In this document: positions 22,203 to 32,742 of the stretch, piece by piece
Numbering within the stretch: position 1 is the first letter of the stretch
Layout: the number at the start of each line of letters is the position of its first letter
NCBI GenBank assembly: GCA_029961685.1
Contig: JARWKL010000003.1
Span: forward strand, 14,775,731 to 14,839,730
Source of the DNA: Aristolochia californica
Taxonomy: Eukaryota > Streptophyta > Magnoliopsida > Piperales > Aristolochiaceae
Length of the DNA: 64,000 nucleotides
Direction of reading: 5' to 3'
Made by a program: the position numbers and the translations under genes
Notes under the pieces: generated by a model
What the model saw: only the letters and a program-made list of their open reading frames with translations
The model's database searches: none
Told to the model about the DNA's origin: nothing

Positions 22203-23561
22203 AATTGTAAAGTCGAACTTTAACTAGATAGCCCCAAACATGTACATGCCTTAAACTAGGTTTCCAACCTTTCCATAACTCGAATGACGTTTTATGAACC
22301 GCCTTGGTTGGAACCCTATTGAGTACATAGACTGTAGTTTGGAGAGCTTCACTCCACAAAGACAATGGGAGATCGGAGTTACTAATCATAATCCTCACCA
22401 TGTCCATTAATGTTCGGTTTCTTCTTTCAGCCACACCATTTTGTGACGGTGAGCCCGGCATTGTGTATTGTGGCACAATACCTTGTTTCTCAAGAAACCT
22501 TGTAGAAGGACCAAGAAATTGTCCTCTTTCAGTGTACCTTCCATAATATTCACCACCTCTATCTAACCTCACAATTTTGATTTGTTTGCTTAATTGTTTC
22601 TCTACTTCTGCTTTATAGACCTTAAAAGCATTTAGTGTTTCACTTCTATCATAAAGCATATAGAGATACATATATCGTGTATGGTCAACAATAAAGGTAA
22701 TGAAATACTTCTAACCATTGAAACATGCATCATAAGGAACTAAAATATCAGTTTGTATGATTTGTAAGACATCAAAAAGTCCTCCTAGCACCTTTCTTGT
22801 ACTTGTTGGTTTGCTTTCCTCAATCCACACATGTACCAAAATCAGTCAAATCAAGAGCTTTAAGGACTCCATCATTAACTAATCTTTTCATTCTATCAAT
22901 GGAGATATGACCTAATCTCCTATGCCACAACATGGAGGATTTCTTGTTTATAACACTTCTCTTAATGCCAACATTAATACCATGCACAATAGTAAGACTG
23001 AAATCAAATGTAGGGTTTAAAAGAAGTTTGAGCAACCCTTCTTCCAAAATGTCATTTCCAACAAGAAAATGGTCTTTATACAAATAAAGGGAATTTCCAA
23101 GGAAATTAAAACTGAATCCAAAGGGTAAAATTTTGGAAACTGAGATAAGGTTACTAGAAAAAGATGGAACATAAAATCCCCTTTCAAGGTCTAAGACAAA
23201 GCCAATATTTAGGACAAGTTTGAAAGTTCCAACCGCCTCTACATGTAAACCCATCTTGTTTCCTGAATAGATGGAGCATTCACTTGGTGTCGGTTTTCGT
23301 TTAAATTGGTTCAAGAAACCCTGCATAGTGTTGGCAACATGGATTATAGTACTGGAATCAATCCACCAAGTGTTATAAGAAGCATGAGTCATATTAGATT
23401 CAAAACACACTAAAGAACACATTTGGGTTATTATGGTGCTTGCTAATGCCTTATCGGAATTCTCAAACTGTTCCTAAATTGCTTGAAGATATTCCTTGGC
23501 TTTGGCACATTCAGGAATAGATCCACGAATACTCTTCCCAATATGAGATTTAATAAACATC
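22203..23561 (-). pseudogene. pol: Cop-A gag end, protease and integrase
   Basis: Minus strand, from the right. KSHIGKSIRGSIPECAKA and YLQAI are the end of the gag (UBN2-type) domain. This passes with no zinc knuckle into protease, whose site reads WWIDSSTIIHVAN where DSGAT is expected. SSMLWHRRLGHISIDRMKRL is the GAG-pre-integrase block. The integrase core is at 22671-22203 (VRLDRGGEYYGRYTERG, TMPGSPSQNGVAERRNRTL), with Asp and Glu of the triad visible. It stops at NA-C2 after RLYN. Confidence 0.88.
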
Positions 23562-23566
23562 AAACT

Positions 23567-24174
23567 TGTTACAATGTGGGACCCACCATGAGGACATGGG
23601 ACATAAAGAAGAGTCCTAGAGGACATGGGACACCAAGAAGAGTCCTCACCCAAAGCAAGCACGAGTTAAGGGATCAAGAAGCACAAGCTGAATTGAGTTA
23701 GAAGACTTGAAGATCAATTAGGACCCACAAATATCTCACGAGCTGGCACTCTTATCAAGGTGCGCTGGGAGATCATGAGGGGCCCACAAGGATAAGGCTA
23801 CGAACTGGCTTATCCCTTATATTTTCGTAAATAATGAAGGACTCCTAGTTCAACTCAAGTTAGTCTTCTAGTAGTTTAGTTTGAATAGACTTATAATTTA
23901 GAGTTGGAATGTAATTAGGATTGAATGACAAGTTTTATAAGGACTCTACCTCCTCCTCTACTATAAATAGAGGTGTTGTAATTTGGGATTAATAAAGTCA
24001 CACATTCAATCCTGAGTTGGTTTCTCTCTCTCTCTCTCTCTCTTTGCTTGGCACAACCTCTTCTTCCCCTTTTATTTTTTCTTCTCTCTACCCAAGAGCT
24101 TTCCTTCCCTTTTTCTCTTTTTCTTTCTTCTTTCCCTTGTCCAGAATCATGGAAAAGGGATCCTAAATTCAACA
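23567..24174 (+). repeat. 5' LTR of Cop-B
   Basis: 608 bp, TGTTACAATGTGGGACCC to AAATTCAACA. TATA box CTATAAATAGAGG near 23961; CT microsatellite at about 24024-24044. Confidence 0.92.
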
Positions 24175-24645
24175 TGGTGTCAGAGCAATATATTTAAGAT
24201 CCCTAGTCAAAAGAATGCTCTAGAGAAGTGATGATCAACACTACTCAAAGAAGGCTCTTGTATGAATTTTGAACACAAGCCGAGAGTTAAGTGTTCAAAG
24301 ATATTTTTTTTATGCTAATGGTCTTAGAATTTAGATGATGATTCAAGGATGAATATGTGAATTCTTTCATCTTATTATGTTATGGATATGCATGCCCCTC
24401 TATCTAGAAGGAGCTATCAAAACAATTTTATAGGTTTGAAAATTCTGTTTGCCGAGACCCATCCATACTCAGATTATTGAAAAAAAATTCATGGGATAAG
24501 AGTTCCTTGATATAGAATATTGCTATTGAGCCTCTTATGAGTGTTTTTTTTGGAAAAAAAATTATAATTTAGCTTTGATGCTATATTCACATAAACCGAG
24601 TTGATTGAAGAAGTGCTACTTAGTTTTTTTGAAGAAGAGCCTATC
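24175..24645 (+). other. Cop-B leader
   Basis: Primer site TGGTGTCAGAGC followed by an untranslated AT-rich leader up to the gag ATG at 24646. The deleted element at 9976-10444 carries the same leader. Confidence 0.8.
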
Positions 24646-25494
24646 ATGGCTGATGAAAATATGAATATCAAAGGTGATATACTGAGAATCACCACCATAC
24701 CCTTACGTGGGGTATTAAATTTTATGAGTTGGTCCACTTCGGTCAGGAGCTTTCTCATAACCAAAGATCTACTTGGTCACCTCACTACGCGAGGACCACC
24801 TGTTGATGAAGATGATATTTTTTATTTGAAATGGCTAAAGCATGATACTTTGGTCATTGGTTGGCTAATAAATAGCATGGAAGAATATGTCTCTAGTAAT
24901 GTTATTCATCTTGACACTGCTAAACAGATTTGGGAGACATGTACTAAACTATATTCATGCTCTGATACACTGCATAGACCCTATGATATTCTCCATAGAA
25001 TGTTGAATACTAAACAAGGAGAAAATATTCAAGAGTACTTGGCACGGTTTAAAGGCTTTCTTCAAGAGTGGAAGTTAGCTCAACCCTCCACCACTGATAT
25101 TTCTATCCAAGACAAACAAAAGGAAGCATTAATTACTGCTATTTGTCTTGCAAATATTAAACCTCATCTTGAGATTGACAAGAGTCAACTGTTGAGTGCC
25201 TCTGCTGTCCCAAAGTTTGATGATGTGTGTGCAACATTACTTCGTATTCCAGACACTTCTTCCTCCACTACTAATGTATCATCCGCTATGTATTCTGATC
25301 ATAGAGGATCATCCTCTGACCGCGGCCGAGGCCGAGGAAGAGGTTATAGAGGGGGCAGAGGAAGAAGTGGAAGGACTAGTACTGGTATAACAGATGATAG
25401 TAAATGTACTCATTGTAAATTTCCTAACCACACTATGGACCAGTGTCATTATAGGGCATGCACTTACTGTGGTAAATATGGCCACTATAAATAA
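24646..25494 (+). CDS. gag: Cop-B Gag
   Basis: Chosen start at 24646 (MADENMNIKGDILRI); an upstream in-frame ATG at 24601 lies in leader sequence. The UBN2-type Gag core follows: HLDTAKQIWETCTKLYS, EYLARFKGFLQEWKLA, LANIKPHLEIDKSQLL. Then an Arg/Gly-rich RNA-binding stretch (DRGRGRGRGYRGGRGRSGR) and a zinc knuckle, CTYCGKYGHYK, cut by a TAA (25492-25494) just before its last Cys. The frame stays open after the stop, so one substitution separates Gag from Pol. It forms the particle shell and binds element RNA. Confidence 0.88.
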   Translation: MADENMNIKGDILRITTIPLRGVLNFMSWSTSVRSFLITKDLLGHLTTRGPPVDEDDIFYLKWLKHDTLVIGWLINSMEEYVSSNVIHLDTAKQIWETCTKLYSCSDTLHRPYDILHRMLNTKQGENIQEYLARFKGFLQEWKLAQPSTTDISIQDKQKEALITAICLANIKPHLEIDKSQLLSASAVPKFDDVCATLLRIPDTSSSTTNVSSAMYSDHRGSSSDRGRGRGRGYRGGRGRSGRTSTGITDDSKCTHCKFPNHTMDQCHYRACTYCGKYGHYK

Positions 25495-26928
25495 ATATGC
25501 TATAAAGCTAATGACAAGTTAGAATTTACAAGGGTTAATCAAGCCCTTATGAGTGATGCACAAGAAGACCATCCCACAACATCAGGTGCACAGAAAAATA
25601 TTACTGATGAAGAGTATAAGCCATTTAAGAAAATGAAGACTATGCTAGGTTCTTCTCCTAGTTTCTCTGCAACTACTGCTGCCACTACTGCTTCAGGTAT
25701 GCTATTTGCCTCATCTTCATCCTGGATACTTGATTCAGGAGCCTCCGAGCATCTTATAGGTAACAAAACTTTATTACATTCTCTGTCTTTGAGTCTTTCA
25801 CACAAGTTTGTTACCATAGTTAATGGTTCTCAAACCAAAGTCCAAGGAAAAGGTTCTACTTTTGTCACCCCGTCACTTCCACTCACTGACATTCTTTTTG
25901 TTCCTACTTTTCCTTTGAACTTACTATCTGTTAGTCAGCTTACAAAATATTTTAATTGCTCGGTAACCTTCTCATCTTCATGTGTTTTTTAGGATCTTAT
26001 AACGAAGCAGGTGATTAGTGGAGGTCATAAACGAGGGAGGTTTTACTACTCGGACGTGCCAAAGATCAACATGGTGTCTACTACTGAGACTGAGACATGA
26101 TTCTGTCACAATCGGTTGGGACATCCCTCTATACGGTCTCTTCATCATATGTTTCCATCTCTTAAGATCATATCAGAATTCAGTTGTGAGGTGTGTCAGT
26201 TAAGTAAACATCAAAGGAGTACATACCCCCCTCATCCAAAAGTCAAAAGTGACACTTCTTTTTCGTTGATTCATACTAATGTTTGGGGGCCTTTGAGTGT
26301 CTCTAATATTTCTCAAGCCAAATATTTTATTACATTTATTGATGATTTCACTCACACAACTTGGTTGTTTATTTTTAAGGAGCATTCTGAGATACCATCC
26401 ATTTTTAAGTCATTTTATGCTATGGTACTCACACAATTTGGTCAGAAGATAAAAATCCACTGGTCTGATAATGCCAAAGAATATATTTCAAAAGACCTTG
26501 ACTCATTTTGTCAAGAAAATGGCATTATCCATCAGACATCGTGTGCCTACACTCCTCAACAAAATGGAGTAGCCGAATGGAAAAATCGTCATATTCATGA
26601 GGTAGCTCGAGGTCTTTTATATGTCATGAAAGTTCCATACTTTTATTGGCCCCATGCTGTCCTTACAGCGTGTTTTCTTATAAATCGTCTACCGTCTACT
26701 GTTCTTGGGGATAAATCTCCCTACTCTAAACTCTTACCACATGATGACCCATTTGCATTACCATTGAAAGTCTTCGATTGTCAATGTTTTGTTCATAATA
26801 CATTGCCTAGACACAGCAAACTTGATCCTAAGTCTATCAAGTGTATTTTTTTGGGATACTTTCGCACACAAAAGGATTATGTTTGTTATAGTCCTTCTTT
26901 GAAACGTTATTTGTGTCCAGGGATGTAA
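25495..26928 (+). pseudogene. pol: Cop-B protease and integrase
   Basis: Same frame as gag. Protease at 25549-25992: SSWILDSGASEHLIG (intact DSG), then FVPTFPLNLLSVSQL. A TAG ends it at 25990. Integrase at 26116-26928: GHPSIRSLHHMF, CEVCQLSKHQRS (zinc module), TNVWGPL, FITFIDDFTHTTWLF, HWSDNAKEY, TPQQNGVAEWKNRH (catalytic Glu present), FLGYFRTQKDYVCY. TNVWG replaces the usual SDVWG, and WKN the usual RKN. The frame is lost after 26928. Confidence 0.88.
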
Positions 26929-27206
26929 CTTTTTTTGAAGACTCCACATATTATTCTGATAGCGCTCCTCCTGGTATGTCATCAGTACCAAGTTCTCCTC
27001 GATTGGTTGTGCCTCGTGATACAGAGATTGTTCGGGCCCCAAAGCCAGTGGCCGATACCACACTTGCTGAGTGATCAGATCCACCAGAGGTAAGTCCTTC
27101 ATCACCAGTCATTTTTGGTCCTCAATTTGATACTCGTCCTATTGCAATACGAAAGGAACCTCATTCATGCACTCAACCTTCTACTTCTCATCCTACTTCC
27201 AATTTT

Positions 27207-28802
27207 GTGTCTCATCATCACCTCTCACCTTTATGTTGTCACTTTCTTTCTTCTCTTTCCTCCATATCTGTTCCACGGTCATATCAAGAGGCTCTACAAC
27301 ATTCAGAGTGGAAGGCAACAATGGATGAAGAAATGAAGGCACTCAATGATAATCACACATGGTCACTGGTTCCTCTACCTACAAATAAAAAACCTGTTGG
27401 TTGCAAGTGGGTTTATACAATAAAACATAATCCGAATGGGACTATTGCACGACTGAAGGCTCGACTGGTTGTAAAAGGTTACACTCAATGCTATGGCATT
27501 GATTATAATGAAACATTCTCTCCAGTGGCAAAAATGACCTCGGTACATATATTATTATCTTTGGCAGTCGATTCATCATGGCCAATATATCAACTGGATG
27601 TTAAAAATGCATTTCTCAATGGTGATATCAAAGAAGAGATTTATATGCAACAACCACTTGGATATGTGGTTGAGGGGGAGTCCATATGTCACCTTAAAAA
27701 ATCTCTATATGGACCAAAGCAATCCCCATGGGCATGGTTTGACAAATTTAGTCAAGCCATCATACCGGTAGATTTTTATAGATGCTCTGTAGATCACTCA
27801 GTATTTATTAAGAACACAGCGAGAGGTAAGGTAATTCTAGTTGTTTATGTTGATGATATTATTTTAACTAGGAATGACTCTAAGGGCATTCAAAAAATAA
27901 AAGAAAGAATATGTTCTGAATTCAAGATGAATGATGTTGGATTACTGAAATATTTTTTGGGTATTGAGGTCTTACAATCGAGACATGGGATTGTTCTATC
28001 CAAAAGAAAATATGCCCTTGATCTACTAGAAGAAATAAGGATGATGGGATGCAAACCAGTAGACACTCCTATGGATCCAAATACAAAATTATGTGGAGGC
28101 ATTGGAGAAGATGTAGATATTGGTAAATATTAAAGGTTAGTGGATCGACTTATTTACCTGTGTGTAATGAGGCCAAACATTTCATACACAGTAAGTTTTG
28201 TAAGTCAGTACATGCACAAGCCACAACTTAATCATTGGCAAGCACTTGAGAGGATAGTACATTATCTTGAAGGAGCTCCTGGAAGGGGGCTCCTCTAAAA
28301 AAATCATGGTCACTTCAACATCGAGGGATTCTCGGATGCAGACTGGGCCAAATCCCTAGATGATAGAAAATCTACTTTGGGATTTTGCACGATGGTTGGA
28401 GGAAATCTGATTACATGGAAAAGCAAAAAACAAAGTGTAGTAGCACGGTCTAGTGCAAAAGCAGAATACAGAGCAATGGCACACACTATTAGTGAACTCT
28501 TATGGGTAAGATCTCTTCTCACTGAATTGGGATTCTATAAAGAAGCTCCAATGGGTCTATACTGTGATAATCAAGCAGTAATACATATTACATCTAATCC
28601 AGTCTTCCATGAGATGACAAAGCATATAGAGGTAGATTGCCATTTTATACGAGAAAAATTCCAAGTTGGTCTCTTATCTCTGAAGCACATATCATCACAA
28701 AATAGAGTTACAGACATTCTCACCAAACCGGTTACTCACAAGATTATGACTACCATATATGGCAAGGTTGGCGTTTATGATATCTTCTCACCCCCAGCTT
28801 GA
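27207..28802 (+). pseudogene. pol: Cop-B reverse transcriptase and RNase H
   Basis: RT at 27207-28133: EALQHSEWKATMDEEMKAL, GCKWVYTIKHNPNGT, YQLDVKNAFLNGDIKEEIY, SLYGPKQSPWAWFDKF, and the intact catalytic VVYVDDIILTRND. A TAA ends it near 28131. RNase H at 28377-28802: SSAKAEYRAMAHT, DNQAVIHITSNPVFHE, HISSQNRVTDILTKP, and a C-terminal KVGVYDIFSPPA right before the polypurine tract. That last peptide is the one whose relics appear in the NA-C family. Confidence 0.9.
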
Positions 28803-28809
28803 GGGGGAG

Positions 28810-29437
28810 TGTTACAATGTGGGACCCACCATGGTGCTCTAGATGGTGGGACCCACCATGAGGACGTGGGACATCAAGAAGAGTCCTAGAGGACGTGGGA
28901 CACCAAGAAGAGTCTTCACCCAAAGCAAGCACGAGTTAAGGGATCAAGAAGCACAAGTTGAATTGAGTTAGAAGACTTGAAGATCAAGTGGGACCCACAA
29001 ATATCTCACGAACTGGCACTTTTATCAAGGTGCATTGGGAGATCATGAGGGGCCCACAAGGATGCGAGCTGGCTTATCACTTATATTCACGTATATAATG
29101 AAGGACTCCTAGTTCAACTCAAGTTAGTCTTCTAGTAGTTTAGTTTGAATAGACTTATATTAAAGAGTTAGAGTTGGAATGTAATTAGGATTGAATGACA
29201 AGTTGTATAAGGACTCTACCTCCTCCTCTACTGTAAATAGAGGTGTTGTAATTTGGAATTAATCAAGTCACACATTCAATCCCTAGTTGGTTTCTCTCTC
29301 TCTCTCTTTGTTGGGCGCAACCTCTTCTTCCTCTTTATCTTTTCTTCTCTCTATCCGAGAGTTTTCCTTCCCTTTTTCTCGTTTTCTTTCTTCTTTCCCT
29401 TGTTCGGAATCATGGAAAAGGGATCCTAAATTCAACA
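28810..29437 (+). repeat. 3' LTR of Cop-B
   Basis: 628 bp. It is longer than the 5' LTR because its first 50 bases contain an extra GGGACCCACCATG copy; its CT tract (from about 29292) is shorter. Confidence 0.92.
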
Positions 29438-29650
29438 AAACTTAATCGATTAGATCTCTCCCGAAGTTCAAATCATGTTTTCTCAAATTGGGTACTAGAT
29501 TCGGAGGGTTTCAGAGGTTCATCCACTCTAAGTGCCAAGTCAAGATCCATGCACCCTAATAACAGGAGAAGTTTCTCCTTCCACTCAATATAATTTTCTC
29601 CATTTAAGGGAACAATAGTGGAATCAAAGGTTGGGACAGATAAAATTTGA
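29438..29650 (-). pseudogene. gag: Cop-A gag N-terminal half
   Basis: Minus strand, from about 29650: STIVPLNGENYIEWKEKLLL, GCMDLDLALRVDEPLKP, SSTQFEKT, a TGA stop, then FELRERSNRLS. This is the start of a copia UBN2-type Gag. The next codons continue on the other side of Cop-B at 23561, which confirms that Cop-B landed inside this gene. Confidence 0.85.
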
Positions 29651-30444
29651 TGAGCTGCAAAAAATAGATAACAAGCTTACTAAACATGTAATGAAGCTAA
29701 TTTTTTGAATATTTACCCATGTAAATAATCCAAACAAATAAATTACTGTGTCATTATAATCTTTCCCGTGGGCTTAGATTATAACACATATGCGATTTAT
29801 GTCTCTTGATGATGAGACCTAGAAATTTGTTTGTAAATGAATATTCTAGGTCAGTAGGCAACTAGAATTTTTTTTTAAAATGTTTTTGTGCCATCCTGAT
29901 TAATCACTTAAATATAATGTTTACCATGTGGGGTTAAATTATTATATCTCCATGATGAATCACAATTGTTTTTTATGTCATTAACTTTATATGACTAAAC
30001 TTAATGTCACTAGACATTTGCTCAATTAAGAATGTTGTGGCAACTACTCAATTATTCAAACGTATACCATAAATATGACAAAAAAATAATTGACTAAAAT
30101 GAATGTCAATTAATAATCCTTATATTTAGGTCAACATAAAATATGCATAAAAAACTGAAGTATGCATAAAACCTAAATCAGTTTTGCACAATTATTGAAA
30201 TTACATAAAAACAAATTATTGCAATTATAATATATATTTTATGCGTTTCCAATGACAACACAAAAAGCCAGATAGCCAAATGGTCACAAGGGCTTAACCA
30301 GTGTCTAGCGCGAGGGTTTGAACCCCTGCAACCACAAAATTTTTATTCTGTCGACCGAGTCGGCTCGGCCAGCTCACAGGCGGGACGGATCAGTGAGTTG
30401 GAACAGGTGAGCCCAAATGATTCAACCCGTTCACGCCAAATCGA
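29651..30444. other. Cop-A leader region, AT-rich, poorly conserved
   Basis: AT-rich non-coding DNA where the Cop-A leader, primer site and the end of its 5' LTR should be. I found no recognisable primer site, and no counterpart of about 210 bp of the 3' LTR. A deletion or replacement probably occurred here. It contains a tRNA-like block (next entry). Confidence 0.5.
30262..30330 (+). other. tRNA-like block, possible SINE head
   Basis: AGATAGCCAAATGGTCACAA resembles a pol III A box, and GGGTTTGAACCCCTGC about 40 bp later resembles a B box (consensus GGTTCGAANCC). No cloverleaf with a proper acceptor stem is evident, so it is not a functional tRNA gene. A tRNA-derived SINE fragment would explain it. 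Confidence 0.3.
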
Positions 30445-30561
30445 TAGGAAACCATAAGGTTGTAACCGGCAAGCACCATCAATGGAAAACTGTCCGACGG
30501 ATGGGTCACTTAAGTGACAGATCATAAACCATCTAGGTGACGGTTCGTGAACCGTCTTACA
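30445..30561 (-). repeat. 5' LTR of Cop-A, only the first part left
   Basis: On the minus strand it begins TGTAAGACGGTTCACGAACC, as the 3' LTR does, and stays similar through AACCTTATGGTTTCC. The remaining two thirds of the LTR are absent. TGCAG at 30562-30566 adjoins it. Confidence 0.8.
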
Positions 30562-31295
30562 TGCAGAAGCCTTCCGGCATTTATAATACACTTAATAACA
30601 TTTTTGGAACTACAATAAAATGCATTTAAACTACCTCTCCATCAAAAGCAAATGCATTAGCCAGTTAAGTGACCCACTCTCTCTTCGCATGAGATTGTCA
30701 AAGTAGTCCATTATCTCCAAACCTTCCATACGCACTTTACTGCATCATCCAATTTCATTGAAAAAGTAAAATATTTTGGAATTTGCCACTATCAAAGAAA
30801 TGGACCTAACCAGTAAATTCACTTATAAATAAATTTTGAAGATAAAATTATGCCAAACTGCATTGATTCAAAATAGTACCACAGTTACATGGCCAACACC
30901 GGATATCCAAAAAAAAAAGGTAGTTTAGAATCCCTAATGTGAAGGATAAGCCTTTGCTATCAGTATTCCTAACTCAACGGATCAGAATCAGCTTACCAGC
31001 ACCTAGTGAAATACGAAGTCGTTGTTCAAAACTGTAAGAGAAAATTCTGCAAGAAATTTTGTTTCTCTATAAATATGACAATAGAAACTTTTCTTCTTGA
31101 TTTTTTTAAGATGATAATAAAAAGTTTCCACCAGGGATACCTGCGTGACCATGTCTTGAGATCCTCATCTGTTGCTTTCAAAAGAAGATCAACAGATGAC
31201 TAATCATTAGTTGGTGGAAGAGGTGAAGAGCTATCAAAATTCCACAATCTGTTTCTTGCAAATCCATGTTGTTCAAGTGACCCAAAATTGCCAAA
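30562..31295 (-). pseudogene. Glucose-6-phosphate 1-epimerase-like, three upstream exons
   Basis: Minus strand, aldose-1-epimerase family. Exon 31295-31141: FGNFGSLEQHGFARNRLW, then a TAG (31202-31200), SVDLLLKATDEDLKTWS. Exon 31031-30900: FEQRLRISLGAGKLILI, one stop, VRNTDSKGLSFTL. Exon from 30739: KVRMEGLEIMDYFDNLMRRE, then NAFAFDGEVV in a shifted frame. AG acceptors and GT donors flank the first two. The last exon is interrupted at TGCAG by Cop-A and resumes at 10804. Earlier exons (the CFPQF region) were not found; the intron to the right is filled by Cop-F and Gyp-2. Family confidence is high. Confidence 0.85.
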
Positions 31296-31309
31296 CTATA
31301 AGCAAAGAA

Positions 31310-31691
31310 AAAAAAACTACACTAAATCTCCTTTGATGGCTTTTGGAGGTTTCAAAATAGCCAATAAAAGAGAGGGTATTGAGGGGGAGAAAGTATGTCA
31401 AGTGAATAAAGAAATATTTGGGCTGAAACAATCTTCGTGGGCTTGGTTTGATAAATTTACCACTATGGTTACAAAATTTGGGTTCAAGAAGTGTGAAAGT
31501 GACCACTCAATGTTTACAAAAAAATTACTAAAGGCAACATTTTCATGGCGGTATATGTGGATAACATTGTTATCACAGATAGTGACTTTTGTGGCATTCA
31601 ATAGGTAGAACAGGACCTTAATAAGGAATTCCAAACCAAGGACCATCAGCTTCTCAAGTACTTCCTCGGGATTGAAGTTTTTCAGCCCTAA
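31310..31691 (+). pseudogene. pol: Cop-F copia RT fragment, left half
   Basis: Plus strand: KVCQVNKEIFGLKQSSWAWF, TKFGFKKCESDHSMF, then in shifted frames the YVDD-region and a LLKYFLGIEVFQP-like end at the Gyp-2 insertion. The YVDD box is frame-damaged (TFSWRYMWITLL). No LTR is seen on the left. Confidence 0.8.
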
Positions 31692-32714
31692 TGAGACGGA
31701 GGATGAAGCCATGGTGTGGCCAAACACCAAGGTGGAAGACTGTGCAAGTCCAGTGCACAGCAATAGAAGCAATGGCCAAGGCCAAGTGCAATGGCACGGC
31801 CCAGAGGGGCGCACACATATGGCCAGCCCGGCATCAACTTCAGCAAAAGAAGACACACTTGAGCTTGCCAAACGGATGGCCAAGCAACAAGGTGCACAAC
31901 AACCCCAACAGCCAGCTCAGACACAAGGCAGCACGCCAGCAGACACTTCTGGCGGGGCGAAATGGGTTGGGGGCAACCAGGAATCCTGGCGGGGCGCAAT
32001 GGGGTTGTTGGCGCACGACCAGGACTCCAGGCGGGGCGAAATAGGGTTTCCTCAGGACTCCAGGCGCAGGCGCGCGCGCGGCAGGACTCTAGGCACATGC
32101 GCCAGGCACCCGCGGGCGAAATGGGGTTTCCTGAGGCGCCAGGCGCCCTCACGCGAAATGGGGTTTCCTGAGGCGCCAGGCGCCAGGCGCCCCAGGCGAA
32201 ATGGGGTTTCCTGAGGCGCCAGGCGCCCCGCGCGAAATGGGGTTTCCTGGCGACCAGGTCGCCAGGCGCCCTGGTTTGGTGGGCGCCCGCCTGACCAGTG
32301 CGCCCCTTGATGCCAAAAACCGAATTTTTGGGATCGGATGGGTTTTTGAGCGTTTTTTGAGATTTCAAAAGGCAAGAGGAGAGACTATAAATAGAGAGGC
32401 CTCTCCCATTGTAAAGGGGTCGAAAAATCCTTAGCCTTCTTTAATCTTTTAGTGTATAGAGAGAGTTTTTAGCCTTGGCCTTCAAGAGTGTTTGGCCACC
32501 CTTTGTAATCTTGTATTCTCAATACAAAGTAGGCTTTTCTCTTCTATACCTTGGTGTTTTCGTTGTCCCATTTGGCTTGCAACTTCTTGTGTGAAGTATT
32601 GGTTGGAGGATCCGAGGCTCAAGGAGGCTGACTAGTTCTTCGGAAGAGCTAGGCCGCACGGGGTAGATATTCCGCTTGGCTAGACGGACTTAGCCCAAAT
32701 CTAACCGCGTGACA
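31692..32714 (+). repeat. 5' LTR of Gyp-2
   Basis: 1023 bp, TGAGACGGAGGATGAAGCC to CCGCGTGACA. It has a GC-rich minisatellite at about 31945-32300 and a TATA box, ACTATAAATAGAGAGG, near 32384. Confidence 0.95.
31945..32310 (+). repeat. GC-rich minisatellite in the Gyp-2 5' LTR
   Basis: Imperfect units built on GCGAAATGGGGTTTCCTGAG followed by GCGCCAGGCGCC, about seven copies, upstream of the TATA box. The 3' LTR (37825-38055) has about five. The difference accounts for the 126-bp length gap between the LTRs. GGCGCC palindromes and long CG runs make it prone to slippage. Confidence 0.9.
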
Positions 32715-32742
32715 ACTGGTATCAGAGCGTACGTTGCAATCA

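Larger units (their letters stand above)
23567..29437 (+). mobile_element. Cop-B, near-complete Ty1/copia element
   Basis: 5871 bp on the plus strand. LTRs 23567-24174 and 28810-29437, primer site TGGTGTCAGAGC at 24175, polypurine tract CTTGAGGGGGAG ending 28809. Exact AAACT duplications flank it (23562-23566, 29438-29442), and it splits the Cop-A gag. Gag, protease and integrase share frame 1 with stops near 25492 and 25990; RT and RNase H continue in another frame after about 26930. RT keeps YVDD. It could have been active recently, but this copy has stops and a frameshift. Confidence 0.93.
10805..30561 (-). mobile_element. Cop-A, copia element carrying three nested insertions
   Basis: Minus-strand Ty1/copia element spread over 19.7 kb. 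Its own pieces, right to left, are: truncated 5' LTR 30445-30561, gag start 29438-29650, gag end, protease and integrase 23561-22203, integrase-RT linker 19453-18950, RT and RNase H 12968-11497, 3' LTR 11132-10805. The gaps are Cop-B, NA-C2 and Gyp-1. Reading frames resume across each insertion. The outer flanks carry TGCAG at 10800-10804 and 30562-30566. The element is dead: in-frame stops, damaged protease site, and part of gag missing. Confidence 0.85.

Noticed and set aside
31672..32375. Several long overlapping frames on both strands in the Gyp-2 LTR
   Set aside because: GC-rich minisatellite DNA has few stop codons in any frame. The frames change with repeat number and carry no domain.
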